This document shows positions 17,189 to 25,802 of a stretch of DNA of 64,000 nt, one piece after another (position 1 is the first letter of the stretch; every line of letters begins with the position of its first letter). The notes beneath the pieces were generated by a model, which searched no databases, was not told the origin of the DNA, and saw nothing but the letters and a program-made list of their open reading frames with translations. Position numbers and translations under genes: made by a program. The stretch is from contig NZ_SCNN01000010.1 of NCBI RefSeq assembly GCF_005503535.1, positions 124,001 to 188,000 on the forward strand, written 5' to 3'. The DNA comes from Mesorhizobium comanense. GTDB taxonomy: Bacteria > Pseudomonadota > Alphaproteobacteria > Rhizobiales > Rhizobiaceae.

Positions 17189-17217
17189 GGTTTATCCTTC
17201 GCGGGAAACCTTCCCCG

Positions 17218-19608
17218 TCATGGCGCCTTCGGCAAGGCATAGGCGATGATGTAATCGCCACGGTCCGGCGACTGGCGTGAACCGCCCGCCGAGACGACGA
17301 CGAACTGGCGGCCGCTTTCGGGCGAGGTGTAGGTCATCGGTGTCGCTTGCGCGCCGACCGGCAGGCGTCCCTTCCAAAGTTCCTCGCCGGTCGCGACGTC
17401 GATGGCGCGCAGATAATAGTCCTGCGTGCCGGCGTAGAAGACCAGTCCGCCGGCCGTCGTGACGGGGCCGCCGAGCGAAGGCATGCCGATCGGTATCTGG
17501 AGCCCGGTCTTCATGCCGAGCGGGCCGGTGTCCTGCAGCGTGCCGGCCGGAATCTGCCAGACCAGCTTGCGTGATTTCAGGTCGATGGCGCTGATCGTGC
17601 CGTAAGGCGGCTGATGGCAGGGCACACCGAGCGGCGACATGAAGCCGTTCTTCAAGGCGCCATAAGGGGTGCCGAGCTGGGTACCCAGCCCGTCATGCGC
17701 TGCCGAGGGACCATAATTGTCGGCCACAGCGCGCGGCAGCAATTCGACGAATTGCGGCATGCGGATGTCGTTGACGATCAGATAGTCATTGGCCTCGTCG
17801 ATCGAGGCGCTGCCCCAGTTCATGCCGCCGTAATAGCCTGGAAACTGCAGCGAACGCGTCGGGCCCGGAGGCGTGAATTCACCCTCGTAGCGCAGCTTCT
17901 TGAAACCGATGCGGCAATAGAGCTGGTCGAGAGGGGTGGCGCCCCACATGCGGGCTTCGGTGAACGGCTCGTCGCCGATCGAAGGCATGCCGACCGAATA
18001 GGGCTGTGTCGGCGACAGGAAATCCTCCTTGGCGCCGCCGTCCTGCGGCACGGGCTTTTCCTGAACCTCGGCGATCGGCTTGCCGTCGCGGCGGTCGAGC
18101 ATGAAGATCTGGCCGCGCTTGGTCACCTGGATCAGCGCCGGCACCTTGCCGCCCTTGCCGTCGGGCACGTCATAGAGCGCCGGCTGCGAGGGCAGGTCAT
18201 AGTCCCAAAGGTCGTGATGCACGGTCTGGAACTTCCAGCGCTCGCGCCCGGTGGCGATGTCGAGCGCGACGACGGACGCGGTATAGTCCTCCGCCGCCTT
18301 GGAGCGCTCGGCGCCGAAGAAGTCGGGCGTGGCATTTCCGGTCGGCAGGTAGACCAGGCCGAGCGCGTCGTCATAGCTCGGCGTCGACCATACATTGGGC
18401 GTGCCGCGCGTGTAGCTCTGGCCTTCCGGCGGCAATTTGGTGATGGCGGGATTGCCGAGGTCCCAGGCCCAGACCAGTTCGCCAGTCCTGGCGCTGAAGG
18501 CCCTGACCGCGCCAGATGGCTCGCCCGTCTCGACATTGTCCCAGACCCAGCCGCCGACCATGATCAGGTCGCGCATGACCGTCGGGGCCGAGGTCTGGAA
18601 ATAGAAGCCGGCCTTGACCTCGCCCATGCCCTGCTTGAGGTCAACCGTGCCGCCCTGGCCAAAATCCGCGCAGGGTTGGCCGGTCTTAGCGTCGATCTCG
18701 ATCAGCCGTGCATCGATCGTGGTCATGACGATGCGGCCGGCACAGAGCTGCGACCCCGTGGCCGTCGACACGGCCGGTGCGGCGCCGCTGCTCGCGGCAT
18801 CGGCCGAAGGCTCGTAATAGCTCACGCCACGGCAGCGCTGCCAAAGCGGCGAGGAGGCCTTGGGGTCGAACTTCCAGCGCGGCTCGCCGGTCTCGGCGTT
18901 GAGCGCGTTGATGACGTTCTTAGAAGAGCAGCTGTAGACCGTGTCGCCGATCTGCAGCGGCGTGTTCTGGTCTTCGGCGCCCTTGACCGGAATGTCGCCG
19001 GTCCGGAACGTCCAGGCAACTTTCAGGTCTTTGACATTGTCCTTGTTGATCTGGCCGATCGGGGCGTAACGCGTGCCGGCGGCGGTGCGGCCATAGTGGC
19101 GCCAGTCCGTGTTGCCGGCGGCAGCGGCGGGAGCCGGGGTCGCGGCGGCTGTAACCGTCTCGCGGATCACGCCATGCGGCTGGAAGGCGTAAGCCGCGGT
19201 CGCGATCAGGCCGATCACGAGGACGCCGGCAAGGGCGAAGGGACCGCGCTTGCCGCCGGCCGACGACGGAAACAGCGGCGCCAGCAACAGAGCGATCACC
19301 GCCAGCACCGTGGGCGCGACCAGTCGCGGCACCAGCGGCCAGAAGGTCAGGCCTGCCTCCCACAGCGCCCAGGCAATGGTGGCGAGGAAGATGAGGATAT
19401 AGAGCCAGAAGCCCGCGCGCCGCCGCAAAGCGTAGAGGAAGCCGGAGACGATGATGCCGGCGCCGGCCAGCGCGTAGTACCAGGAGCCGCCGAGACCGAT
19501 GAGCTGGACGCCGCCATAGAGCAGGGGCAGGCCGATGATCATCAGGATCAGGCCGAAAAGAACGAGCAGCCAGACGCCGCCGGAGCTGTTGGAATCTTGA
19601 TTTGTCAT
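17218..19608 (-). CDS. gcd: Membrane-bound PQQ-dependent glucose dehydrogenase
   Basis: The enzyme oxidises glucose to gluconolactone in the periplasm and passes electrons to ubiquinone. The first ~140 residues form five membrane helices, followed by an eight-bladed quinoprotein propeller (DWRHYGRTAAGTRYAPIGQI, TPNVWSTPSYD, HHDLWDYDLPSQPAL, NWGSASIDEANDYLIVNDI, GGLVFYAGTQDYYLRAID). The 796-residue length equals that of E. coli Gcd, although quinate/shikimate dehydrogenases share the fold. The start is set by GAGGA before the ATG. No pqq biosynthesis gene is in the window. A MarR gene is divergent. Confidence 0.93.
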   Translation of the reverse strand: MTNQDSNSSGGVWLLVLFGLILMIIGLPLLYGGVQLIGLGGSWYYALAGAGIIVSGFLYALRRRAGFWLYILIFLATIAWALWEAGLTFWPLVPRLVAPTVLAVIALLLAPLFPSSAGGKRGPFALAGVLVIGLIATAAYAFQPHGVIRETVTAAATPAPAAAAGNTDWRHYGRTAAGTRYAPIGQINKDNVKDLKVAWTFRTGDIPVKGAEDQNTPLQIGDTVYSCSSKNVINALNAETGEPRWKFDPKASSPLWQRCRGVSYYEPSADAASSGAAPAVSTATGSQLCAGRIVMTTIDARLIEIDAKTGQPCADFGQGGTVDLKQGMGEVKAGFYFQTSAPTVMRDLIMVGGWVWDNVETGEPSGAVRAFSARTGELVWAWDLGNPAITKLPPEGQSYTRGTPNVWSTPSYDDALGLVYLPTGNATPDFFGAERSKAAEDYTASVVALDIATGRERWKFQTVHHDLWDYDLPSQPALYDVPDGKGGKVPALIQVTKRGQIFMLDRRDGKPIAEVQEKPVPQDGGAKEDFLSPTQPYSVGMPSIGDEPFTEARMWGATPLDQLYCRIGFKKLRYEGEFTPPGPTRSLQFPGYYGGMNWGSASIDEANDYLIVNDIRMPQFVELLPRAVADNYGPSAAHDGLGTQLGTPYGALKNGFMSPLGVPCHQPPYGTISAIDLKSRKLVWQIPAGTLQDTGPLGMKTGLQIPIGMPSLGGPVTTAGGLVFYAGTQDYYLRAIDVATGEELWKGRLPVGAQATPMTYTSPESGRQFVVVSAGGSRQSPDRGDYIIAYALPKAP

Positions 19609-19743
19609 GTCGGTCCTCACATTTCCGGCTGCAGTGCCTCGCGGTCGCGGCGGCCGGAAAGGGCCGTCAGGGCGATCTGGGAGCTTGGTCGTCGGCATCC
19701 GGTTCAGGCGACGGGGGCTTCGCCATCAAAAAGAATTTTATCG

Positions 19744-19762
19744 CAACCTAATAAATAGGATG
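19744..19762 (+). promoter_or_regulatory. Candidate operator between gcd and marR
   Basis: Inverted arms CAACCTA (19744-19750) and TAGGATG (19756-19762) differ at one base around an AT-rich centre. The site lies 14 bases before the MarR start in an AT-rich patch, a position suited to autorepression and possibly to control of gcd. Confidence 0.45.
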
Positions 19763-19776
19763 TTATCTTTTTCGCC

Positions 19777-20223
19777 ATGCGCAATCAAGACCCGGATAAC
19801 GCCAGATTTGGCCAACTCGTTATATCAGTCGCGAGGCTGTGGCGGCGCGCGGCCGACAAGGCGCTCGACGATTGCGGCCTGTCGCACGCCACCGCCATGC
19901 CGCTGGTGATGCTGTCGCGGCTGGGCGACCATCTGCGCCAGGGCGTGCTCGCCGACCATCTCGGCTTCGAAGGGCCGTCGCTGGTGCGTATCGTCGACCT
20001 GCTGGTCGAGGAAGGACTGGTGAGGCGCGTCGAGGACGCCGCCGACAGGCGCGCCAAGATCCTGTCGCTGACCAATGCCGGGCGAAAGCGGGTGACCGAG
20101 ATCGAGCGCCTGCTGGCGGTGCTGCGCGCCGATCTGCTGAGCGGTGTCGGCGCCGATGAATTGAAGGGCGCCGTGCTCCTGCTCGGCCGGCTGGAGGCGA
20201 AGCTGACGGGACCGGACGCCTGA
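19777..20223 (+). CDS. MarR-family transcriptional regulator
   Basis: A 148-residue winged-helix protein: the dimer helix RLWRRAADKALDDCGL, recognition helix HLGFEGPSLVRIVDLLVEE and wing EDAADRRAKILSLT are clear. It is divergent from gcd. A dyad directly upstream could be its operator. The ribosome site is weak, but this ATG begins the conserved region. The ligand is unknown. Confidence 0.87.
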   Translation: MRNQDPDNARFGQLVISVARLWRRAADKALDDCGLSHATAMPLVMLSRLGDHLRQGVLADHLGFEGPSLVRIVDLLVEEGLVRRVEDAADRRAKILSLTNAGRKRVTEIERLLAVLRADLLSGVGADELKGAVLLLGRLEAKLTGPDA

Positions 20224-20235
20224 TCGGAAAAGGCT

Positions 20236-21612
20236 TCAGGCCAGCGGCTTCAGCTCCTGCGCGATGGTGACCAACAGTTCCGAGACGGTCGGATGGATGT
20301 GGACGGCGCGCGCCAGCGTGTCGACCGGGGCCTTGGCATACATGAGGTCGAGCACGCCGTGCACCGCCTCGTCGCCACCGGGGCCGAGCACCGAGCAGCC
20401 GAGGATTTGCCTGGTTTCGGCGTCGACCACGATCTTCATGAAGCCTTGCGTTTCGCCTTTCTCGACGGCCCGGCCGACACGGGTCATCGGCCGCTGGCCG
20501 ACCAGCGCCCGGCGGCCGGTTTTCTTCACCGCCGCCTCGGTCATGCCGCAGCGGCCGAGCGGCGGATCGATGAACAGGCCGTAGGTCTCGATGCGGTCGC
20601 TGACCTTGCGAGGTTCGTTGTCGAGGAGGTTGGCGGCGACGATCTCGTAGTCGTTGTAGGAGGTGTGGGTGAAGGCGCCCTTGCCGTTGCAGTCGCCCAT
20701 CGCCCAGATGCCGGGCACGCTGGTGCGCAACTGGTCGTCGACGACAACGAAGCCGCGCTTGTCGACTTCGACGCCGGCTTTGTCGAGGCCGAGATCGTCG
20801 GTGTTGGGCGTACGCCCCAGCGCCAGCAGCACGTGCGAACCGACGGCCGGCGGCTTGCCGGCCGAGAAGGTGACGGCGATGTCGTTCCCCTGTTTCGCGA
20901 AGCCGATGTCGCCGGCGCCGACATGGACGGTGACGCCTTCGTTTTCGAGGATCGACAGGATGGCGGCCGAGACGTCCTCGTCCTCGCGGCCGGTCAGGCG
21001 CGGGCTCTTTTCGATAACGGTGACTTCCGAGCCGAAGCGGCGGAACATCTGGGCGAATTCAAGCGAGATATAGCTGCCGCCGACCACCACGAGATGACGC
21101 GGCAGGACATCGAGGTCCATCATCGAAGAGTTGGTCAGGTAGTCGATGTCGTGGATGCCGGGCAGGTCGGGCACCGAGGCGCGGCCACCGGTGTTGAGGA
21201 AGATCTTTTCGGCGGTCAGAAGGTCGTCGCCGACGCGCACCGTGTTGGCGCTCTCGAAGCGCGCATGGCCGCGATAGAGCGTGCAGCCCTTCATGCCGGC
21301 GATCCATGTTTCCAGATTGCCGCGCGCGTCATTGGTGACCTTGTCCTTGCGCGCCTTGATCCTGGCATAGTCGACGCCAACCCGGCCGGAGAAGGTCACG
21401 CCATAGTCGGCGGCGCGGCGGGCCAGATGCGCGGCATAGGCGCTGGCGACCATGGTCTTGGTCGGCATGCAGCCGGTGTTGACGCAGGTGCCGCCGACGA
21501 GCTTGCGCTCGATCAGCGCCACGCTCATGCCGGCCGCGCTCAACCGGCCGGCCAGCGAAGGGCCGGCCTGGCCGGCGCCTATGACGATGGCGTCGAAGGC
21601 TTTCGCGGTCAT
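20236..21612 (-). CDS. FAD-dependent pyridine nucleotide-disulfide oxidoreductase (mercuric-reductase-like)
   Basis: The 458-residue protein has the FAD loop GAGQAG at 12-17, the redox disulfide Cys43/Cys48 in GGTCVNTGCMPTKT, an NAD(P) loop VVVGGSYISLEFAQ, the second FAD motif GIWAMGDCNG and a C-terminal dimer-interface HIHPTVSE with the acid-base His. It lacks the N-terminal metal-binding domain and C-terminal Cys pair of true mercuric reductases, so its substrate is open. It overlaps the DUF4126 gene by four bases (ATGA), indicating coupled translation. It converges with the MarR gene. Confidence 0.88.
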   Translation of the reverse strand: MTAKAFDAIVIGAGQAGPSLAGRLSAAGMSVALIERKLVGGTCVNTGCMPTKTMVASAYAAHLARRAADYGVTFSGRVGVDYARIKARKDKVTNDARGNLETWIAGMKGCTLYRGHARFESANTVRVGDDLLTAEKIFLNTGGRASVPDLPGIHDIDYLTNSSMMDLDVLPRHLVVVGGSYISLEFAQMFRRFGSEVTVIEKSPRLTGREDEDVSAAILSILENEGVTVHVGAGDIGFAKQGNDIAVTFSAGKPPAVGSHVLLALGRTPNTDDLGLDKAGVEVDKRGFVVVDDQLRTSVPGIWAMGDCNGKGAFTHTSYNDYEIVAANLLDNEPRKVSDRIETYGLFIDPPLGRCGMTEAAVKKTGRRALVGQRPMTRVGRAVEKGETQGFMKIVVDAETRQILGCSVLGPGGDEAVHGVLDLMYAKAPVDTLARAVHIHPTVSELLVTIAQELKPLA

Positions 21613-22070
21613 GCCACCGCCGCCACGATCAGCAGCGCGCCGATGATCGCCACAGCGTCCTCGATCAGGGCTGCGGGAAGGTCCTTGCCGAAAGCAGCGG
21701 CCAGCCGGCCACGCACCGCCGCGCCGCCCAGCGTGCCGATGACGGCGCCGATGATGCCGGCAATCAGGCAGACGACGGTGGCGCCGCCGGCCGCGCCGAT
21801 CACCGCGCCGGTCAAGGCGCCCATGACGATGCGGGCGCCGAATTGTTGCGGCACCTTGCGGCTCGGCGTCGACGGCAACTGGTCGGTGATGAGCTCGACA
21901 ATGGCCAGGATGGTGAAGATGCCGACGGCGGCCCAATGGCCCATGAAACCAGCCCAGGTGCTGGCGACAGGCAGCCAGCCGAGATAGGCGCCCCAGGCGA
22001 CAGCGGCCGGCGCGGTCATGGCGCGCAGACCGGCTACGACGCCGATCAGAAGTGCTAAGAGATAGAGCAT
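21609..22070 (-). CDS. DUF4126-type membrane protein
   Basis: A 153-residue, glycine- and alanine-rich membrane protein with about four helices. The opening LLIGVVAGLRAMTAPAAVAW is typical of DUF4126 proteins, whose function is unknown. The stop overlaps the start of the flavin disulfide reductase gene (ATGA), so the two are likely expressed together. Confidence 0.78.
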   Translation of the reverse strand: MLYLLALLIGVVAGLRAMTAPAAVAWGAYLGWLPVASTWAGFMGHWAAVGIFTILAIVELITDQLPSTPSRKVPQQFGARIVMGALTGAVIGAAGGATVVCLIAGIIGAVIGTLGGAAVRGRLAAAFGKDLPAALIEDAVAIIGALLIVAAVA

Positions 22071-22210
22071 GTTGATCCCCCTCGATCACCAGGCCGGATG
22101 GCCTTGAGACGGCAGGCTATCATAGGCCGTATATTTGGCCAGTACTTGCCCGGGTGCTTTTCTGCTCGCCGTAACTGTGCTTTGGAATGACCCCGAACGG
22201 AGGCATTGCC

Positions 22211-22768
22211 ATGGCTGAGAGCGAGCGCGCGAAAATGGCGGCCGGCGAATGGTATACGTGCCTCGATGACGAGCTCGAGACGCTGCGCGGCATCGCCGCG
22301 GATGCCGTGTTCGAGCACAACACGCTGCCGCCCCGCCGGCGCGGTAATCTCGGCCCGGGCCTGCGGGCATTGCTCGGCGGCGTCGGCGAGGCCGCCCGCA
22401 TCGAGGCGCCGTTACACTGCGCCTATGGCTTCAACATCTTTCTCGGCGACGGGGTCTTCCTCAATGCCGGCTGCACCATCCTCGACACGGCGCGTGTGCG
22501 GATCGGCAAGGGGACGCTGCTCGGGCCCAATGTGCAGATCTACTGCGCCGAGCATCACAGGCAAGCCGCCGGGCGGCAGGCCGGGCTGGAGATCGCGAGG
22601 CCGGTCGAGATCGGCGCCCATGCCTGGATCGGCGGCAGCGCCATCATCCTCGGCGGCGTCAGCATCGGCGAAGGCGCCATCGTCGGTGCGGGCGCGGTGG
22701 TGACGCGCGACGTGGCCGCCAACACGACCGTGGTCGGCAATCCGGCGCGGGTGATCAGACGGGGCTGA
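22211..22768 (+). CDS. Sugar O-acetyltransferase (maltose acetyltransferase/NodL type)
   Basis: The 185-residue protein carries the N-terminal Mac domain (MAAGEWYTCLDDELETLR) and a left-handed hexapeptide-repeat helix (IGKGTLLGPNVQI, IGGSAIILGGVSIGEGAIVG, VVGNPARVIR) with the catalytic His pair at 115-116. It transfers acetyl from acetyl-CoA to sugars. NodL belongs to the same family, but no nod gene is nearby, so a housekeeping role is more likely. GGAGG lies 7 bases upstream. Its last 14 bases overlap the 3' end of the convergent histidine kinase gene. Confidence 0.88.
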   Translation: MAESERAKMAAGEWYTCLDDELETLRGIAADAVFEHNTLPPRRRGNLGPGLRALLGGVGEAARIEAPLHCAYGFNIFLGDGVFLNAGCTILDTARVRIGKGTLLGPNVQIYCAEHHRQAAGRQAGLEIARPVEIGAHAWIGGSAIILGGVSIGEGAIVGAGAVVTRDVAANTTVVGNPARVIRRG

Positions 22769-24095
22769 TGCCAGGTCCTGCAAAACGGATTGTCGCTTCA
22801 AAACCGTCCTGCCGGTCGGTTGCGGGTGAATTCAGCGCGAGCGTCGCACCGATCTGCTGCAAGATACGACTGACAATAGCGAGGCCAAGGCCGGATCCTG
22901 AGACTCGGGTCGCTCCGCGCTCAAACCGTTTGACGAGTTCACTCGGCGCCGCAACCGCTGGACCATCGTTGATGACGCTGAGGCTGGATTCGTCCGTGCG
23001 CAGGATCACTTCCGCCCCTTCGGCGCCGTGTCGCAACGCGTTCTCGATGAGGTTGCGCAGGACGATCGCCAGTGCGTCGGTGTCGATGGCTGCATAAAGC
23101 TTGACCTGCGTCTCGAGGCGAAGGCGGCCCTTGTACGGGTCATGCCGTTCGAAGTCGGCGGCGACCAGTGCCGCTATCGCCGCGACATCGGTTGGCTTGC
23201 CCGCCACTGCCACTCCCGCGTCGGCTCGCGCCAGTTGCAGCAACTTTTCAGACAGGCTGGCGAGATCGTCGAGGGCCGCCTTGATCTGCCGTGGCCGTTT
23301 CCTGGCTGCTTCATGGGGAGATTCCGCGATCAACCGCTCCGTCTGGGCCAGCGCGCCCGCGATCGGCGTGCGCAATTCATGCGCGGCATTGGCCGTAAAT
23401 TCCTTTTCGGCATCCAGTGCCATGTTCAACCGTTGCATCAGGCTGTTGACCGATCTGGCGATGGCGGCGAGTTCGGAAGGAAGCGCTTCGGCCTGGATGG
23501 GGGCCAGGTTGTCGCCGTGGCGGGCACTGATCTGCCTGCGCAAGCTGGCGATCGGTCTCAGCGAGCGCGCCAGGGTCAGCCAGGCAACAAGCGCACTTAA
23601 CGGGATCAGGATCACCATCGGCACAAGGAAGCCGGTAGCGGCCTCGAATGTTTCCTCATCGCGGCGTGCGTCGAGTTCGGCGACCTGGACAAAGATTGTG
23701 CCGCTGACCGCCGGTTCGGTATAGACGCGCCACCCGGCCTCTTCAGAGAATCCCCCCGCCAATCGGCTGGTCAGCGGTGCGGCGGGAGCGCCGTAGGAGT
23801 GTATGAGGACGCGGCCGGTGCCATCGCGAACCTGAAAGATCATTCGGCCCCCGTCGTCATCGGGAACGGCTTCGGCCAGTCTGCGTGGCGCCTGTGACGC
23901 TTCGCGTCCAAACAAGTCGTCGATGACGAGCGGCAGGAGGCGACGCGCCGCCTCGCGCATCGAGTTGTCCATGGCCTCATTAATCTCCCTGTGCAGGGTG
24001 ATGCTGCCGGTGGCCGCGGCAATCAGTCCGAACACGACCGTCACCAGAAGCAAGGACGTGACGAGCCGGCCAACAAGGCTGCCGGGAATTCTCAT
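22755..24095 (-). CDS. Sensor histidine kinase, QseC/PmrB-like
   Basis: The 446-residue kinase has two membrane segments (about 10-32 and 155-178) framing a periplasmic sensor, then HAMP-like and H-box regions (NAAHELRTPIAGAL), an N box (LRNLIENALRHG) and a G box (GSGLGLAIVSRIL). It should phosphorylate the response regulator encoded just upstream, whose stop overlaps its start by four bases (ATGA). The signal is unknown. The divergent PepSY and cytochrome b561 genes are the likely targets. Confidence 0.9.
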   Translation of the reverse strand: MRIPGSLVGRLVTSLLLVTVVFGLIAAATGSITLHREINEAMDNSMREAARRLLPLVIDDLFGREASQAPRRLAEAVPDDDGGRMIFQVRDGTGRVLIHSYGAPAAPLTSRLAGGFSEEAGWRVYTEPAVSGTIFVQVAELDARRDEETFEAATGFLVPMVILIPLSALVAWLTLARSLRPIASLRRQISARHGDNLAPIQAEALPSELAAIARSVNSLMQRLNMALDAEKEFTANAAHELRTPIAGALAQTERLIAESPHEAARKRPRQIKAALDDLASLSEKLLQLARADAGVAVAGKPTDVAAIAALVAADFERHDPYKGRLRLETQVKLYAAIDTDALAIVLRNLIENALRHGAEGAEVILRTDESSLSVINDGPAVAAPSELVKRFERGATRVSGSGLGLAIVSRILQQIGATLALNSPATDRQDGFEATIRFAGPGISPV

Positions 24096-24751
24096 GGCGG
24101 CGCCAGACGGTAGCCTAGCCCCCTTACCGTGGTGAGGGCATCGCGGCCGATTTTCTTGCGCAGGCGGCTGACATAAACTTCGACGGTATTGCTCTCGATT
24201 TCGGCGCCGAAGGCATAGAGCGCATCCTCTATCTGGCCCTTACCGACCGTCATTCCAGGCCGGCGCAGGAACTGCTCAAGCACAGCCCATTCGCGCGATG
24301 TCAGCAAGGCTTCCGCGCCGCCGACGAAGACACGGCGGGCGGCATGATCGATTTCGATCGATCCGAGCCGGATCAGGGGGTTGGGGTTTCCCGCATAGCG
24401 GCGCGCGACGGCGGCGAGGCGCGCGGACAGCTCCTGGAGATCGAACGGCTTGACCAGATAGTCGTCCGCGCCGGAATTCAGCCCCTCTATCCGATCGGAA
24501 AGCTGATCGCGTGCCGTCAGGATGATGACGGGCGTATCGGTGCCCTTGCGGCGTAGCGCCTTCAGAAGCTCCAGGCCCTTGCCGTCCGGCAGGTGCAGAT
24601 CGAGCAGAATAAGCTCGTAGGATACGACATGCAGGTGGTCGCCGGCTTGATCGAGGCTCATGCTCCAGTCGACGGCATGCCCGTCGGCGACGATATGATC
24701 GCGCACCGCTTCGCCAAGCACCAGGTCGTCTTCAATCAGCAGAACGCGCAC
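24092..24751 (-). CDS. OmpR-family response regulator, QseB-like
   Basis: A 219-residue regulator with receiver domain (VLLIEDDLVLGEAV, phospho-acceptor in ILLDLHLPDGKGLELL, LVKPFDLQEL) and a winged-helix output domain (TSREWAVLEQFL, VEVYVSRLRKKIG). I choose the GTG at 24751 because GGAGG lies just upstream and the receiver begins immediately; upstream in-frame codons would add an atypical extension. It is translationally coupled to the kinase gene and divergent from the PepSY/b561 pair. Confidence 0.9.
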   Translation of the reverse strand: MRVLLIEDDLVLGEAVRDHIVADGHAVDWSMSLDQAGDHLHVVSYELILLDLHLPDGKGLELLKALRRKGTDTPVIILTARDQLSDRIEGLNSGADDYLVKPFDLQELSARLAAVARRYAGNPNPLIRLGSIEIDHAARRVFVGGAEALLTSREWAVLEQFLRRPGMTVGKGQIEDALYAFGAEIESNTVEVYVSRLRKKIGRDALTTVRGLGYRLAPP

Positions 24752-24912
24752 CCTACCTCCGGTCTTGCAGCCCAGCGCTTCATGCGGCGCGAGGCTGACA
24801 GGAAGCTGAATGAAAGCCAATCGCTGCTTTTGAACGATAGAAAGTGTTCAGGTGGCTGTCAGCTTTCGCGGCCAGGGTTCGTGAGATCGGAATTGTCCGA
24901 TGGAGAACCAAG

Positions 24913-25179
24913 ATGAAAACCCTGATCCTGACGGCGCTGGCCATGACCGTTGCCGCGCCGGTCTTCGCCGCAGACAAGTGCGATGTACCCACCAACCAGT
25001 GGCAGCCGCGCGAGGCGTTGCAGAAGAAGCTCGAAAGCGAAGGCTGGAAGGTGCGCAGCATCAAGACCGAAAACGGCTGTTATGAAGCCAAAGCGCTGGA
25101 CGCCAACGGCAAGAAGCTGGAAGCGGTGTTCAATCCCAAGACGCTCGCGCCGGTCGGTGCCGACTCCGACGACGGCTGA
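24913..25179 (+). CDS. Exported PepSY-domain protein
   Basis: The 88-residue protein has a signal peptide (MKTLILTALAMTVAAPVFAA) and a single PepSY-type domain (PREALQKKLESEGWKVRSIK, then YEAKALDANGKKLEAVFNP) with two Cys. Small periplasmic PepSY proteins often occur beside cytochrome b561 genes and two-component systems, exactly as here, and are thought to modulate them. GGAGAA lies 7 bases before the ATG. The cytochrome gene starts within 6 bases of its stop. Confidence 0.85.
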   Translation: MKTLILTALAMTVAAPVFAADKCDVPTNQWQPREALQKKLESEGWKVRSIKTENGCYEAKALDANGKKLEAVFNPKTLAPVGADSDDG

Positions 25180-25184
25180 TTGTG

Positions 25185-25745
25185 ATGAACTCCGCTTTCT
25201 CGACCCGAGAAGCTTCAGTGAAGGTCTGGAGCTCTTACGTGCGCCTGTTTCACTGGTCGCTGGTCCTGTGCGTCGCGGTGGCGTGGCTGTCATCCGGCGA
25301 GATCAGGAAGGTGCATGAACTGGCCGGCTATTGTGCCGGCATATTGATCATCTCCCGGCTGATCGCTGGGCTGGCTGGATCCGGATACACGCGGTTCCGC
25401 CAGTTTGTGCGCGGACCGCGAAACGTCAGCCTCTATCTTGCCGATGTCAGGCACGGCCGGGAGCGGAGATATCTCGGCCACAATCCGGCTGGTGGCGCGA
25501 TGGTCGTGGCGCTTCTGACCTGCGTTGCCGGAATTGCCCTGACCGGCTGGATGCAGACGACGGATGCCTGGTGGGGCGTTGCCTGGGTGGAAGACCTGCA
25601 CAAGATCCTGGGGAATGGCATTCTGGCGCTGGTCGCACTTCACGTTGGAGGCGTGATCCTGGCCAGCCTGCGCCATGGTGAGAACCTTGTCAGCGCCATG
25701 ATCACCGGCCGAAAACGGGCGCCGTCGCCGGAAGATTTGGCCTGA
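25185..25745 (+). CDS. Cytochrome b561-type membrane cytochrome
   Basis: The 186-residue protein has four membrane helices with His ligands suited to b-type haem (RLFHWSLVLC, KVHELAGYCAG, EDLHKILGNG, ALHVGGVIL). It transfers electrons across or within the inner membrane, probably from quinol; the partner is unknown. It follows the PepSY gene closely, and a GTG just before the ATG is an alternative start. The divergent two-component operon probably controls this pair. Confidence 0.85.
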   Translation: MNSAFSTREASVKVWSSYVRLFHWSLVLCVAVAWLSSGEIRKVHELAGYCAGILIISRLIAGLAGSGYTRFRQFVRGPRNVSLYLADVRHGRERRYLGHNPAGGAMVVALLTCVAGIALTGWMQTTDAWWGVAWVEDLHKILGNGILALVALHVGGVILASLRHGENLVSAMITGRKRAPSPEDLA

Positions 25746-25802
25746 CCACCGAGACCCCAAACGCTGGAGGGATGCCGCATCAGTGTGGCGTCCCTCCGGC
25801 AT

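Noticed and set aside
17614..19758. A 714-codon plus-strand frame
   Set aside because: Antisense to gcd, whose quinoprotein motifs are unmistakable.
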